Source: Mycolicibacterium madagascariense
GTDB taxonomy: Bacteria > Actinomycetota > Actinomycetes > Mycobacteriales > Mycobacteriaceae
Direction of reading: 5' to 3'
Assembly: GCF_010729665.1 (NCBI RefSeq)
Contig: NZ_AP022611.1
Location: 124,001-188,000, forward strand
DNA length: 64,000 nt
Made by a program: the position numbers and the translations under genes. Below are positions 33,319 through 42,652 of the stretch, piece by piece. Numbering within the stretch: position 1 is the stretch's first letter; each line of letters begins with the position of its first letter. The notes beneath the pieces were generated by a model. It was not told the DNA's origin, made no database searches, and was given only the letters and a program-made list of their open reading frames with translations.

Positions 33319-35109
33319 TCACCCCTGCCCGCCGGTTGGAATCCCGGCGGCGTTGAGGACCGTACCGACGGCATCGGCCATGTCGGAGGCGACCACGGTC
33401 CGCAGCACGTTGAGGTCAGCGGTGGCTAGGTCGATCGAGGCGTCGGCGACGACCCGCGCTTTCATCTTCTCGACGGCTTCGGACATGACGTTGCGCACGT
33501 AGCGGCCGTTACCGGCGATGTCGATGAGCAGCTCGGTGGGGTTCTTGGGGTTGTTGCTCAGCGTCGAGGTAAGCCAGGTGGTGTATCGGTTGAAGGTGTC
33601 GACCGCCTCGGGTGCAACGAGCACGCGGTAGTTGTCGGCGAACAGCGCGGCGATCTGGCTCAGCTCGTTGGCGCTGTAGGAGCTGAATTCGAGCTGGGTG
33701 GGGAACCGCGACCGCAGGCCGGGGTTGGCCGATAGGAGGCGGTTCATGTCGCTGGCGTAGCCGGCCAGGGCGACCATGGTGTCGTCGCGGTGATCTTCGG
33801 CGAACTTCATGATCACGTCGAGTGCGATGCGGCCGAAGTCGCGCTCGTTGTCTTCCTTGTACAGTTCGGGGGCCTCGTCGACGAACAGGATGCGACCTCG
33901 GGCACGGTCGAGGGTGGCGCCGGTCTTGGCCTCGGTCTCGCCGATCACTCCACCGACGAGATCCTTGCGTGAGACCTCGATGAACTCCGGCGAGGTGAGG
34001 ATGCCGAGGCCGAAGTACATCTTGCCCATCACGCGTGCGATGGATGTCTTGGCCGTCCCCGGAGGGCCGACGAGGGTCAAGTGCAGGGCGTTGCGCTGCC
34101 CGACTCCCTCCCCGCGCGCGGCCATCGCCCGGTCGTAGTTCTGCACGTTCTTGAGCTTGTTGACGTGGGCCTTCACCCCGCCCAGCCCGATGAAGGATTG
34201 TAGGTCGCGCTCGGCCTCCTCGAGGACGGTGGCGGCGGCCTGGGCTTGTTCGGCTTGCCGCAGCTCCTCGGTGCTCGGACCGGACTGCGGGTCCCAGCGG
34301 CTGGTGCGCGCGGCAATGGCCTCGGCGGTAGTGGTCTTGGGTCCGAACGTGGTGTCGGCGAGAGCCGAGGACGCGTCGGGCAGCATGCGGCCGCCGACAG
34401 CGGCCATGCCGAACTCGGCACGCGCGTCGTTCTCGCGGCCGAGCCAACGCAGGGCGTATCCCCGGTACAGCGCCGCGATGGCAGCGGCGTGGGGGCTCAC
34501 CTGATCTGAGGGCACACCCTTGAGCAGGACCAGCCCGGCATCGAACTCACCGAGACCCACATGGGCGATCCCGGCCATCAGGTCGGTCGCGGCATCCACG
34601 ACCCGCAAGGTCCCGCTGACGGGACGAGCGGCCCAGTCCAGCACGTCGGTCCAGCGTTGAGTGACGTAATGCAGGGTGGCGCCCAGGCAACGCCAAATGG
34701 GCGACTGCATGGGCTCGCGCGCCGTGTCGAAGGATTCGAGCAGCTTCTCGGCGGCGTCGTAGTCCTGTTGGCTCAGCAGTGCCGCGATGTACGCCAACGT
34801 GATCGACGCCGGAGTGTAGGGGAACACCTCGATAAAGCCCGGCGAGGGCACCGAGGCCTCCAAGGCAGTGTCCTGCAGGCCCAGGCGACGCGTCTCGCGG
34901 TGCAGCGTCGCGCTGGTGTCGTGGGCGTGACGCAGCGTCTCGCTGGAGTGATCACCCGTGGCGATCAGTCCCAGCCACGCGTCGCACATGCCGGGGTCCA
35001 TGCTGACCGCCCGGCGGAACCGCTCCCGCGCGGTGTTCGGGTCAGCCGGGTTGCCGAGCAGGCCCAAGGCGTCGAATCCGGCGTCGAGGTAGTCGCGCGC
35101 AGTGCTCAT
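33319..35109 (-). CDS. eccA: EccA, type VII secretion AAA+ ATPase
   Basis: 596 aa. The N-terminal half is TPR-like (DYDAAEKLLESFDTAREP, ALYRGYALRWLGRENDARAE). The C-terminal AAA+ domain of the CbxX/CfqX type has Walker A LVGPPGTAKTS (~345), Walker B ILFVDEAPEL (~401) and a sensor region DTMVALAGYASDMNRLL. EccA is the cytosolic chaperone-like ATPase of ESX systems and acts with EspG on PE/PPE substrates. Unusually it is not in the ESX cluster at 45.8-64 kb but inside the type IV-like transfer operon, three bases after the VirB6-like gene. Confidence 0.95.
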   Translation of the reverse strand: MSTARDYLDAGFDALGLLGNPADPNTARERFRRAVSMDPGMCDAWLGLIATGDHSSETLRHAHDTSATLHRETRRLGLQDTALEASVPSPGFIEVFPYTPASITLAYIAALLSQQDYDAAEKLLESFDTAREPMQSPIWRCLGATLHYVTQRWTDVLDWAARPVSGTLRVVDAATDLMAGIAHVGLGEFDAGLVLLKGVPSDQVSPHAAAIAALYRGYALRWLGRENDARAEFGMAAVGGRMLPDASSALADTTFGPKTTTAEAIAARTSRWDPQSGPSTEELRQAEQAQAAATVLEEAERDLQSFIGLGGVKAHVNKLKNVQNYDRAMAARGEGVGQRNALHLTLVGPPGTAKTSIARVMGKMYFGLGILTSPEFIEVSRKDLVGGVIGETEAKTGATLDRARGRILFVDEAPELYKEDNERDFGRIALDVIMKFAEDHRDDTMVALAGYASDMNRLLSANPGLRSRFPTQLEFSSYSANELSQIAALFADNYRVLVAPEAVDTFNRYTTWLTSTLSNNPKNPTELLIDIAGNGRYVRNVMSEAVEKMKARVVADASIDLATADLNVLRTVVASDMADAVGTVLNAAGIPTGGQG

Positions 35110-35112
35110 CGT

Positions 35113-37191
35113 CTATGACCCAATCTCTCGCGGTGGTCGTGGCGGTCGGGAGGCGCGAAGTGCCGCAGTGTCGCCCTGGCGCGGCCCGTCGTAGTCAATT
35201 GTCCCCGCTGAGGCGTCGCCGCCGCGCGCCGGTGCAGACCCCGCTTCGGACGGGCGGCCGGATGTCTGGTTCGCGCCGCGACTGGCCATCGTCGGGGCCT
35301 GCGCGGGCGCACGTACGGGTGAGGACGGGGTAGCTGCGGTGGCCGGGCCGGGCTGGCGGAGTGGGGCCGGTGAGGACGTGTCGGCCGACCCTGAGGAGGC
35401 GGGTCGGGACGGCGGCGCGCCGTTGGCGTTCTTGCCGGAGCGGAGCACGTGCCCGGTGCTGTTGGCGACGCCAGCCGCTTTCGCCGCAGCCTCGACGGGT
35501 ACGGCCACCTCGGGGGCAGCCACCTTCACCGCGCCCATGACCGCGGTGGTGGTGGCGGACTTGGCTGCGGATTTCGCCGATGTCGTGGCGGCGCCGGTGT
35601 CCGCTCCGCTACCGGTGACCGCGGTGTGCGCCGTGCTCGTCGAGCGCGGCTTGAACCACTCCACCCCCGGTGTGGGCCGGGCCTCTGAACCGCTGTCGGA
35701 GTCCTGGTCGCCGGATGCAGCGTCGCGGCGGGCTCTGCGGCGTGCGCTGACCCCCCGCGCGACCGAGCTCGCCGTCTCTTCGCGCACGGCACCGGTGCCC
35801 GCGTGCCAGGCACTGCTGATCTGGCGTCCGATGGTGCCGGTGCTGTCGGCGTGGAAGGAGCGGTCGACGAACCGGAAGCCCAGCCACAGTGCAGCCGCGG
35901 CGACGGCCATGATGAGCACCCGCGGGATGGCCGTGGTGGTGGCGGCGCCGAAGGCGTCGGTGGTCAGCACCCACGTGATGCCGATCGCCGAGACGGCCAG
36001 GTAGACCTCGAACACCATCAGTTGGACGACGTGCATGAAAAGCTCTGTGCCGCAGTGTTTGGCGAAGGCAAGGGCTCGTCCGAAGCCCAGCATTCCGATC
36101 AGGAAGGACGGGCCCACCAGGATTCCGAAGTACAGCGACTTGATCCCCACCATCATCGCCGACAGGCCGACGTAGAAGTAGAAGAACGCCACCACGATCG
36201 CCACCAGGACCAGCAGCAGGCCGATCGTCGCGTCGGACCCCCCGAGGCGCTGCGCGTAGGCCAGGGCCTGCGGCGCACCGCAGCTGGCCATGGCGTGTGC
36301 CGGGCCGGGGCCGTCCACGCCGCCCGCGCCGATGATGGCCGTGTTCCACGCTTGTCGGCATCCGCCGACGTCATCGACCACCATGCCGAAGTTGAGGACC
36401 TGCAACGGGTGACGTACCCCGGCGGTCACGACGTTGGCCATCAGGGCGTCGAGCTTGGCGTCCAGCGAACCGCCGGAGGCGAAGGGCGCTCCGGTCGCGG
36501 CCTGGGCAATCTCCAGTCCGGTACCGCGGCCCAGCGCCAGCAGGCCGTGGTCACTGTAGAGGTCGCTGATGGGATCGGAGAACACCGTGGCCAGCAGGAC
36601 CGTCAGGACGCCGGCGGTTCCGAGCATCGCCCACCCTCGGCCGGGCTGTCCACGCAGTATGTGATAGCCCGCGACGGTGACGCAGATCGTAATGGCGATG
36701 GGTCCCAACATCATTGAGTTGACCAGGGAGTTCACGGCGTTGTAGAGCGGCGCGGCGAAGGTGGCCACGGCGGCTAGCCAGCCGGTGGACAACGCGAAGC
36801 GCAGAAACCACAGCGCCGCGGCCATGATGAAGATGAAGGTGCCTGCAATCATGCCCAGCCACCACGCGGCCGTCGCATTGTCCACGGCGCGTTCCATGGC
36901 GGCGGCCATCCAGGGCATCCACGTACTCGGATCGAGCATCGAGATGTCCTGCCCGTTGTTGGTCGCGGCTTCCCGGACCGACACCATCGACAGGAAGTAG
37001 AAGGCGACCGGGACACCATCTGTGTCGCGCAGCCCGGTCCAGCCCAGCGCCGCCGACCCGCCGGCGGCCACGGCATTCGGCGCGCACAGCAAGGCCACGA
37101 AGGACAGCGTGTAGGTCAGCGTCATCGTCACCACGGCGCGGCGTGCCCGTGGGTGGTCGGCCAACCACAGCGTCACAGCGCCGGAGGTCAT
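35113..37191 (-). CDS. VirB6/TrbL-like polytopic channel protein
   Basis: 692 aa. An N-terminal membrane segment or signal (TLTYTLSFVALLCAPNAVA), then about six further TMs (e.g. IAGTFIFIMAAALWFLRFAL, GLLLVLVAIVVAFFYFYVGL, IPRVLIMAVAAAALWLGFRF), then a ~230-residue hydrophilic, Pro/Ser/Ala-rich C-terminal tail. This layout fits the VirB6/TrbL family forming the inner-membrane channel of type IV systems. Start codon overlaps the VirB4 stop (ATGA). Confidence 0.7.
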   Translation of the reverse strand: MTSGAVTLWLADHPRARRAVVTMTLTYTLSFVALLCAPNAVAAGGSAALGWTGLRDTDGVPVAFYFLSMVSVREAATNNGQDISMLDPSTWMPWMAAAMERAVDNATAAWWLGMIAGTFIFIMAAALWFLRFALSTGWLAAVATFAAPLYNAVNSLVNSMMLGPIAITICVTVAGYHILRGQPGRGWAMLGTAGVLTVLLATVFSDPISDLYSDHGLLALGRGTGLEIAQAATGAPFASGGSLDAKLDALMANVVTAGVRHPLQVLNFGMVVDDVGGCRQAWNTAIIGAGGVDGPGPAHAMASCGAPQALAYAQRLGGSDATIGLLLVLVAIVVAFFYFYVGLSAMMVGIKSLYFGILVGPSFLIGMLGFGRALAFAKHCGTELFMHVVQLMVFEVYLAVSAIGITWVLTTDAFGAATTTAIPRVLIMAVAAAALWLGFRFVDRSFHADSTGTIGRQISSAWHAGTGAVREETASSVARGVSARRRARRDAASGDQDSDSGSEARPTPGVEWFKPRSTSTAHTAVTGSGADTGAATTSAKSAAKSATTTAVMGAVKVAAPEVAVPVEAAAKAAGVANSTGHVLRSGKNANGAPPSRPASSGSADTSSPAPLRQPGPATAATPSSPVRAPAQAPTMASRGANQTSGRPSEAGSAPARGGDASAGTIDYDGPRQGDTAALRASRPPRPPREIGS

Positions 37192-39752
37192 GCGAGCACC
37201 TCCTCGCGCGGGGTGGAAGTTTCCTCGGGCGGGGTGCTGTCGACGTCGTTGGCGAGCTGCGCGGTCGGAGCGCCTAGGAAGCGGCAGCGCGCCCGCCGAC
37301 CGCGCTCATCGACGATGAACCCCTCCCCCATCCGCGACGGGTGAACCTTGCCGAAGGCGTCGTCGTCGCTGTCCTCGTCATCGGCCGACTCGGCCGGACT
37401 GGTGTCCTCGTAGTAGGACTGCACGACCTCGGGATACAGCGCGGGATCGACACCGGCCCACTCCAACGTCCTGGTCGCCAGCTCCTCGTTGCGGATCGCG
37501 AACAGCCATTTCTGGGTGATGAACTTGTCGCCCATCCGCTCGAAATCGCGGTAGTCCTGGGAAATCAGCCAAATGCCGGTGGCGTGTTTGCGGCCCTGAC
37601 GTGTGATGCGGTGCGCCGTGCGCGCACCAGCGGGGTAGGCCATCAGTTCGGCGGCCTCTTCGAAGATCATCGTCGAGAACTGCTCGCGCCGCAGGAACTG
37701 ATGGCGCTGCACCGTGTCGATGATCAGCCCGTAAATCGCCATGCCCGCCCGCGCGCTCTTGGGCAGCTTGTCGTAGAGGTGCGGGTTGAGAATGTCGTCG
37801 GCGTCGGGCAGGCCCAGCCGGTTGGTCAGCCAGATCGTGGCCAGGGACTGCGACGTCGAGTACGCCGGCAGCGTCTCGTCGAAGATGGCCCGCGCTGCCC
37901 GCTGGGTGGCCCAGGCTTCCAGCCGGGCGAGCAGCATGTCGTTGCCGGCGCCGGGCTGGTCGCGCAGATACCCAATCAGTGAACGCATCGAGTTGATTCC
38001 GTTGGTGTGACGCATGTCTGGGCTCACCAGGAGGGTGAACCGGTTCTCCAAGTCACTGTCGGCGGGAACCCCGATCATCGGCAGGATGTGGTCGGCGGCC
38101 ACGTCTCCGGCCTCCTCGAACGGGAACATGCGCAGCGGATCAAGGCTGAACCGGGAATCTCCCAAGTCGACGGTGGTGGTGTCGGTGACGTTGCGGAAGG
38201 CTTGGCCCCACTCGCCGTGCGTGCCGGGGTCGAACACGTCGACCTTGCCGCCGCGCAGCACCACCTCGATCCCAGAGAGTTTGGCGCGGTTGGACTTTCC
38301 TGCCCCTGGGTCACCGATGACGATCAGCCCGGTGTTCTTCTGCCGGCGGGCGCATCCCTCAGGGTCGTGCAGGATCAAGCTGCGGCGCAACGTGTTCTGG
38401 TTCTCAGCCAGCGGTGTCCCGCGGGAGTCACCCACGCGCGTGGAGATCAGTGGTGTGAATCGGCCCCACAGGTGCGCCGACGTTGGGTCGCGGAACTCGT
38501 CGAGGTGGGCGTGCTTTTCGCTGCCCGGATTAAACCCCGCCCACAGCTTCGATTGAGCGCCACGCCACCGACTGACGGCGATCTCAGCCTGGTCGAGTTC
38601 GTGGCGGACCTGCTTCACCGCGTCCTCGCACACCTCCAAGTTGGGTGCGCCCACGGCGATCAGCGTGGCGACGTCCAGCTCGCGCTCGCTGGGGTTGGCC
38701 TTGATCTGCGCGTTGTACTCGCGGGTGTTGGCCAGCTTGATGTCGAGTTCGTCGTCCTCTTCGATCATGCGGCCGCGCTGGCGCATCTGATCTTTGATGT
38801 TCTTGGCCGCGCGCGCGTTGAGCGCCTCGGCGCGGTCGGGGCTGCGCACCGTGACGTGTTGCATCCAGTCGATGGTCGCGTCGGTTTCGACGTTGTCGAG
38901 CGCATACAGGTAGGCCGCTTTGGTGAACCGCAGGCCGGTGTCGGGAAAATGCGTGACCGGTAGCAGTGCCTGGTAACTCCATGGACCATCGGGGCGATCG
39001 GCGTCATATAGGCGCACGACGGGGCGCATCGTCGGCCACCAGGACGACCGCACCGCATTGGCGCCCTCGTCGACTCCGGGGCGCACGAAAGCCGCGCCGG
39101 TCAGCCGGTCCGGGCCGGCTGCGGCCGGCGGCATCGGTTCGTGCAGTGCACCGCGAAAGACTTGGTGGCGGTGCTGCCACAGGATCTGCAGTGGACTGGC
39201 CGCGCGGACGCTGAACTGTGCGGGCACGGAGGCGACGACCTCAGCGGCCAGGCGCGCGTAGGCCGCTACCGAGGTGTCGGAGTCGACGTCGCGGCCCACC
39301 ACCCAGTCCTTGGCTTTGGTGGCCGCGCCAGCCGCGTTGCGACCGCCCCGGCCGCTGTCGACGGGGAAGGTCAGCCAGCCGCGCCGACGTTGTTCGAGGA
39401 AGACCGGCGCGCCAGCGGGTGCGGCGGCCGGGTTAAAGGTGGGCTCCCACAGTCGGCAGTGCTCCACCCATTCCGATCGGTGGCCGTGGTTGCCAACCAT
39501 GTTGCGCAGCAGGCGGTTCGGATCGGTGGTGTCCAGTAGCCCGGACAGTGACCATCCCGAGGGCAACGCGCGGGCCAGGTTGCGGTAGTAGCGGCTCCCC
39601 CGCTCATGGGTGCGCAGCGGCCGCAGCACCAGGGGCAGCCCGTCGATGAGGTAGTCGGCGTACACCCCGCCGCGGGTGAAACGCAGATTGCCGATCACCG
39701 CCACGGGCGGGTCGTAGAGATGATCGACGCGCGGCTGAGCATTGCGAGTCAT
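37188..39752 (-). CDS. VirB4-like conjugation ATPase
   Basis: 854 aa. The second half holds an HerA/VirB4 ATPase: Walker A LIVIGDPGAGKSNRAKL (K at ~482), Walker B STMIFEEAAELMAYPAG and an arginine-finger region GIWLISQDYRDFERMG. The N-terminal part (VAVIGNLRFTRGGVYADYLI, HERGSRYYRNLARALPSG) is the usual VirB4/TraC N-domain. It powers assembly and DNA transfer. ATG 39752 overlaps the preceding stop (ATGA). Confidence 0.9.
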   Translation of the reverse strand: MTRNAQPRVDHLYDPPVAVIGNLRFTRGGVYADYLIDGLPLVLRPLRTHERGSRYYRNLARALPSGWSLSGLLDTTDPNRLLRNMVGNHGHRSEWVEHCRLWEPTFNPAAAPAGAPVFLEQRRRGWLTFPVDSGRGGRNAAGAATKAKDWVVGRDVDSDTSVAAYARLAAEVVASVPAQFSVRAASPLQILWQHRHQVFRGALHEPMPPAAAGPDRLTGAAFVRPGVDEGANAVRSSWWPTMRPVVRLYDADRPDGPWSYQALLPVTHFPDTGLRFTKAAYLYALDNVETDATIDWMQHVTVRSPDRAEALNARAAKNIKDQMRQRGRMIEEDDELDIKLANTREYNAQIKANPSERELDVATLIAVGAPNLEVCEDAVKQVRHELDQAEIAVSRWRGAQSKLWAGFNPGSEKHAHLDEFRDPTSAHLWGRFTPLISTRVGDSRGTPLAENQNTLRRSLILHDPEGCARRQKNTGLIVIGDPGAGKSNRAKLSGIEVVLRGGKVDVFDPGTHGEWGQAFRNVTDTTTVDLGDSRFSLDPLRMFPFEEAGDVAADHILPMIGVPADSDLENRFTLLVSPDMRHTNGINSMRSLIGYLRDQPGAGNDMLLARLEAWATQRAARAIFDETLPAYSTSQSLATIWLTNRLGLPDADDILNPHLYDKLPKSARAGMAIYGLIIDTVQRHQFLRREQFSTMIFEEAAELMAYPAGARTAHRITRQGRKHATGIWLISQDYRDFERMGDKFITQKWLFAIRNEELATRTLEWAGVDPALYPEVVQSYYEDTSPAESADDEDSDDDAFGKVHPSRMGEGFIVDERGRRARCRFLGAPTAQLANDVDSTPPEETSTPREEVLA

Positions 39753-40117
39753 CAACGCTCCTTGGTGCGCGGGCGTGCCGCGCACGCATGTTTGGGCAGG
39801 ATCGTGGTCAGGGCGAAAGAAACGCGGGCGGACAGAGACGGCCGCCGCTTAGGCAGCACCATGCGCAGGATCACCGTCACAAGGACCGCCGCGACGACGG
39901 CGCCGCCAAGCACTCCGAACCCGGTGCCTTCGTGCGTGCGGAACCACCACAGGGCGGGAAGCACGATCATGCCGATGGCGATCAGCTCGGGAGCGCGGTA
40001 GGGGCCGCCGGGCAGCCGGTTACCCGTCGAGGACTCTCCGGCGTAGATCGGAACGTCGCGGATTCCGGTGAAGACCTTCGCCGGCTCTCCGGTGTGGACC
40101 TCGTTTTGCACGGTCAT
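39752..40117 (-). CDS. Small bitopic membrane protein of the transfer operon (PrgI/VirB3-like position)
   Basis: 121 aa. The N-terminus is hydrophilic with VPIYAGESSTGNRLPGGPYR. Two adjacent TMs follow (APELIAIGMIVLPALWWF, FGVLGGAVVAAVLVTVILRM) and a basic C-terminus. Its size, two-TM form and place just before VirB4 match PrgI/VirB3-type proteins. Overlaps both neighbours by four bases. Confidence 0.7.
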   Translation of the reverse strand: MTVQNEVHTGEPAKVFTGIRDVPIYAGESSTGNRLPGGPYRAPELIAIGMIVLPALWWFRTHEGTGFGVLGGAVVAAVLVTVILRMVLPKRRPSLSARVSFALTTILPKHACAARPRTKER

Positions 40118-40251
40118 CTCTCTTCGTGGTTGCTGATGAGGATGGGCTGGTTGTTCGTGTCGTCGATCAGTTGGGTGGTGCCGTTGACCAGCGCGGCGAC
40201 GGCGAGGGCGCAAAGCAGGGATGCGCCCAGTTCAGACAGGCGAGACGTCAA
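40114..40251 (-). CDS. 45-aa single-span membrane peptide in transfer operon
   Basis: Starts at TTG 40251, overlapping the TGA of the pilin-like gene (TTGA), and ends with TGA overlapping the next ATG (ATGA). Sequence: an N-terminal amphipathic stretch, a hydrophobic segment GASLLCALAVAALVNG, then a polar tail TQLIDDTNNQPILISNHEER. Perfect stop-start overlaps at both ends are strong evidence that it is translated. Function unknown; small structural subunit likely. Confidence 0.65.
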   Translation of the reverse strand: MTSRLSELGASLLCALAVAALVNGTTQLIDDTNNQPILISNHEER

Positions 40252-40529
40252 TGGCCGTAGACCGACACGATGCCGCGCTGTTGCAGCTCCTGGTTGCCCG
40301 ACTGCTGGAATCCCGCGACGTTGGCGATGATCAGCGACAGAATGATGCCGCCCACGACGGCCGCGATGGCCGATCCGATGCCCTGCTTGAACCCGTTGCG
40401 TAAGCCGACCGCGATACCCAGCGCCATCGCCGCGAGGCCGCCTACGACGACCACGATGGAGAAGATTTCCTGGGACATTCCCACGATCCCCTGCGCCGCC
40501 AAAATCGTTGTGCCCGACTCGTTGATCAT
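40248..40529 (-). CDS. Pilin-like/VirB2-like small two-TM protein
   Basis: 93 aa from ATG 40529, preceded by AAAGGAAA. Two hydrophobic segments (EIFSIVVVVGGLAAMALGIAV and GIGSAIAAVVGGIILSLIIA) joined by a short basic loop (GLRNGFKQG), as in VirB2 and TcpD-type proteins. No cleavable signal peptide. Probably a membrane subunit of the transfer channel. Confidence 0.65.
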   Translation of the reverse strand: MINESGTTILAAQGIVGMSQEIFSIVVVVGGLAAMALGIAVGLRNGFKQGIGSAIAAVVGGIILSLIIANVAGFQQSGNQELQQRGIVSVYGH

Positions 40530-40599
40530 CGTGTTTCCTTTCGTGTGATGCTGGATGGACTGAACCGAAGGCGGGTCGCCAGCGGCGGGTGCTGGGGGG

Positions 40600-41517
40600 T
40601 CATCGCGTTGCGCCGGCGACGGGGGTCGGCGGGGCGTCGGGGTCGATCGCGGGCACCACGTCGATTGCGGCGACCGACCACGCGCCCCCGGTGGCGCGCA
40701 AGGTGAGCGGGTACTGCAGCGGCGTCGTGGTGTAGTCGGCGGCCCGGGCGCTCACCGTGACCCAGACGCGCAGCTCGGCGCCTTCGGGTGGGGCGTCGGG
40801 AACCTGACGCTGAGCGCGGATGGAGGTCACGGTGGCTGTCGCGTAGGCGCGCAGCGGCCCGAGGCCCGAGTCGACGGTGACGAACCGCTCAATGCCGTTG
40901 GCGTCAGTCAGGTAGCACGTCACAAACCCGCTGATCACCCCGGCCAGCACGGCGTCGTTGGTGATGGTGACCGGGTAGTCCAGGGACACGTCGACCCCTG
41001 GGGGTGGCGGGTCGCGGCGTGCGGGCTTGGCCATCGCGCGGGGTGAGCTGCCGTTGTACACACTGACCGGCAGCTGGTAGTAGCTGCGCATCGGCGGGGC
41101 GTTGGTGTAGGACTGCTCGGTGACGGCCACGATGACGCCGTAGGTGGTGACGTTGGGTGCCGTCTCGCCGACGAACGTCGCCGAGGCGGCCTGCGCCGAG
41201 ACGATCAGCGGGGAGGTCGTGGGCAGCGACATGTCGCTGGTGTCGGGGAAGCAGCGCGCCACCTCGGCGGCCCGGCTGCTGCTGGCCGTCAAAAGCACTG
41301 TCACGCAGTCAATGGCGTAGCTCTCGACTAGAGCGGTCTCGTTGCCGACCGAGCGCGCCGTCACCGCCACCGGTGTTTCGTCAGACGGGAAGACCCAGCG
41401 CCACAGCGTGGACGCCCCGCTGATCACCGAGCAGACCACCAGGATGATCACGATGACCTTGGCGCCGCCCTGGCCGGTCGTGGTCAGGCGTCGCCGCCAC
41501 GTGTTCGTCAATTGCAT
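40600..41517 (-). CDS. TcpC/VirB8-like conjugal transfer protein
   Basis: 305 aa. Short basic cytoplasmic N-terminus (RRRLTTTGQGG), one TM (KVIVIILVVCSVISGASTLW), then an extracytoplasmic region with two NTF2-like halves: one around EVARCFPDTSDMSLP to YYQLPVSVYNG, the other VISGFVTCYLTDANGIERFV to YPLTLRATGGAWSV. This is the TcpC plan, the Gram-positive counterpart of VirB8. ATG 41517 is used; longer frames upstream overlap the neighbour. Confidence 0.8.
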   Translation of the reverse strand: MQLTNTWRRRLTTTGQGGAKVIVIILVVCSVISGASTLWRWVFPSDETPVAVTARSVGNETALVESYAIDCVTVLLTASSSRAAEVARCFPDTSDMSLPTTSPLIVSAQAASATFVGETAPNVTTYGVIVAVTEQSYTNAPPMRSYYQLPVSVYNGSSPRAMAKPARRDPPPPGVDVSLDYPVTITNDAVLAGVISGFVTCYLTDANGIERFVTVDSGLGPLRAYATATVTSIRAQRQVPDAPPEGAELRVWVTVSARAADYTTTPLQYPLTLRATGGAWSVAAIDVVPAIDPDAPPTPVAGATR

Positions 41518-41518
41518 G

Positions 41519-42652
41519 TCAAACCGCCTTGTGTCCAATGATTTTGATGCTCGACACCGCGAACGTTCCGTCCGCCGGATCGCGAGAGGCGTCTCCGCCT
41601 GGTAGGACGGGCGCGGGAGCGGCCCCACCTTGAGTGCCGCCGAGGATGTCGCCGAGGATCGACGGTCCGGCGCTGGGCGGCGGTGTGGGGGTGTTGCCAG
41701 ACGGTGCAATAGCGGGCGGGCGGCTGGTCTCCTGGATGATCACGGTGATCTTCGAGGCCAGCACGCCGGGTCGAACCGATTCCACGGCTTCGCCGCGGAC
41801 ATTGCCGGTGTTCTGATTCTTCACCGTTCGGTCGGTGTCGTTGAACTGCCACTGCACCCGCGTGACCACGCGATGCTGCAGCCACGGATCGGGCTGGTCA
41901 GGTCCGACGTCGGTCTTGTTCACCGCGCCCGGCACGATCGACACCGCAGTGATGACGAACGTGCGCCCCAAATCGATCTCCAGGACCTGCCCGTCGACCG
42001 ATCTCACACACACCCACGGGGTGGTCGAGCTGGGGTCGGCTACTGACTGTGCCGATGTGGACCCCGGTGGACAATCTGAGGACGCTGTAAAAGGTAGCGG
42101 CCCATCGGTGTTCGGCGGTGTGCTCGGCGGTGCCACGTCGACCGTTCGGGGTGCCACCGGCGCGGCAGTGGGTCGCGGCGGCTGGTCGCTGGGCGAGTTG
42201 GCCATGGTGACGACCAGCGTGATGACAGTGCCGATAGCGGCCACAGCGCCGAACGCGGCCAACACCCACGGAGTGAACCGGCGCGGCGGCCCGTCCTCCG
42301 AACGGGCGTCGGCGGGGCCGTCGTCCAGTTCCACTGCCGGCCCGCCGATGTCGAGCGGCGAACCGAGCAAAACATCGCGTCCCGAAGCGTCGTAGTCGTC
42401 GTCGAATTCGCCGTACCCAGAGGCCGATTCCTCCTCGCCGTCGTCGCCGAACTCCTCCGAGGGCGTCGCCTCCGGCAGGATCTCGTTTGATTCAAGGTCG
42501 GGATTCTTGATCGCCGTCGCAGCTCGCGGCGTCCGCACCGTGGTCGAGGTGGGGAGGTCGCCATCGCGGTCGTCGCCGCGGTCGTCGCCTTCGTGGACGC
42601 TGATCGCCCCGATGTTCTTGAGCCACTCGTCGTTGTCGATGTGGCCCGTCAT
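41519..42652 (-). CDS. Membrane-anchored protein with external discoidin-like domain
   Basis: 377 aa. An acidic disordered cytoplasmic part (1-140) begins HIDNDEWLKNIGAISV. TM at ~145-170 (WVLAAFGAVAAIGTVITLVV). The external part has VLEIDLGRTFVITAVSIVPG and VTRVQWQFNDTDRT, the pattern of F5/8C discoidin-like galactose-binding domains, and a Pro-rich tail. A surface or scaffold role in the transfer machine is inferred. Overlaps the next gene's stop by four bases. Confidence 0.65.
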   Translation of the reverse strand: MTGHIDNDEWLKNIGAISVHEGDDRGDDRDGDLPTSTTVRTPRAATAIKNPDLESNEILPEATPSEEFGDDGEEESASGYGEFDDDYDASGRDVLLGSPLDIGGPAVELDDGPADARSEDGPPRRFTPWVLAAFGAVAAIGTVITLVVTMANSPSDQPPRPTAAPVAPRTVDVAPPSTPPNTDGPLPFTASSDCPPGSTSAQSVADPSSTTPWVCVRSVDGQVLEIDLGRTFVITAVSIVPGAVNKTDVGPDQPDPWLQHRVVTRVQWQFNDTDRTVKNQNTGNVRGEAVESVRPGVLASKITVIIQETSRPPAIAPSGNTPTPPPSAGPSILGDILGGTQGGAAPAPVLPGGDASRDPADGTFAVSSIKIIGHKAV

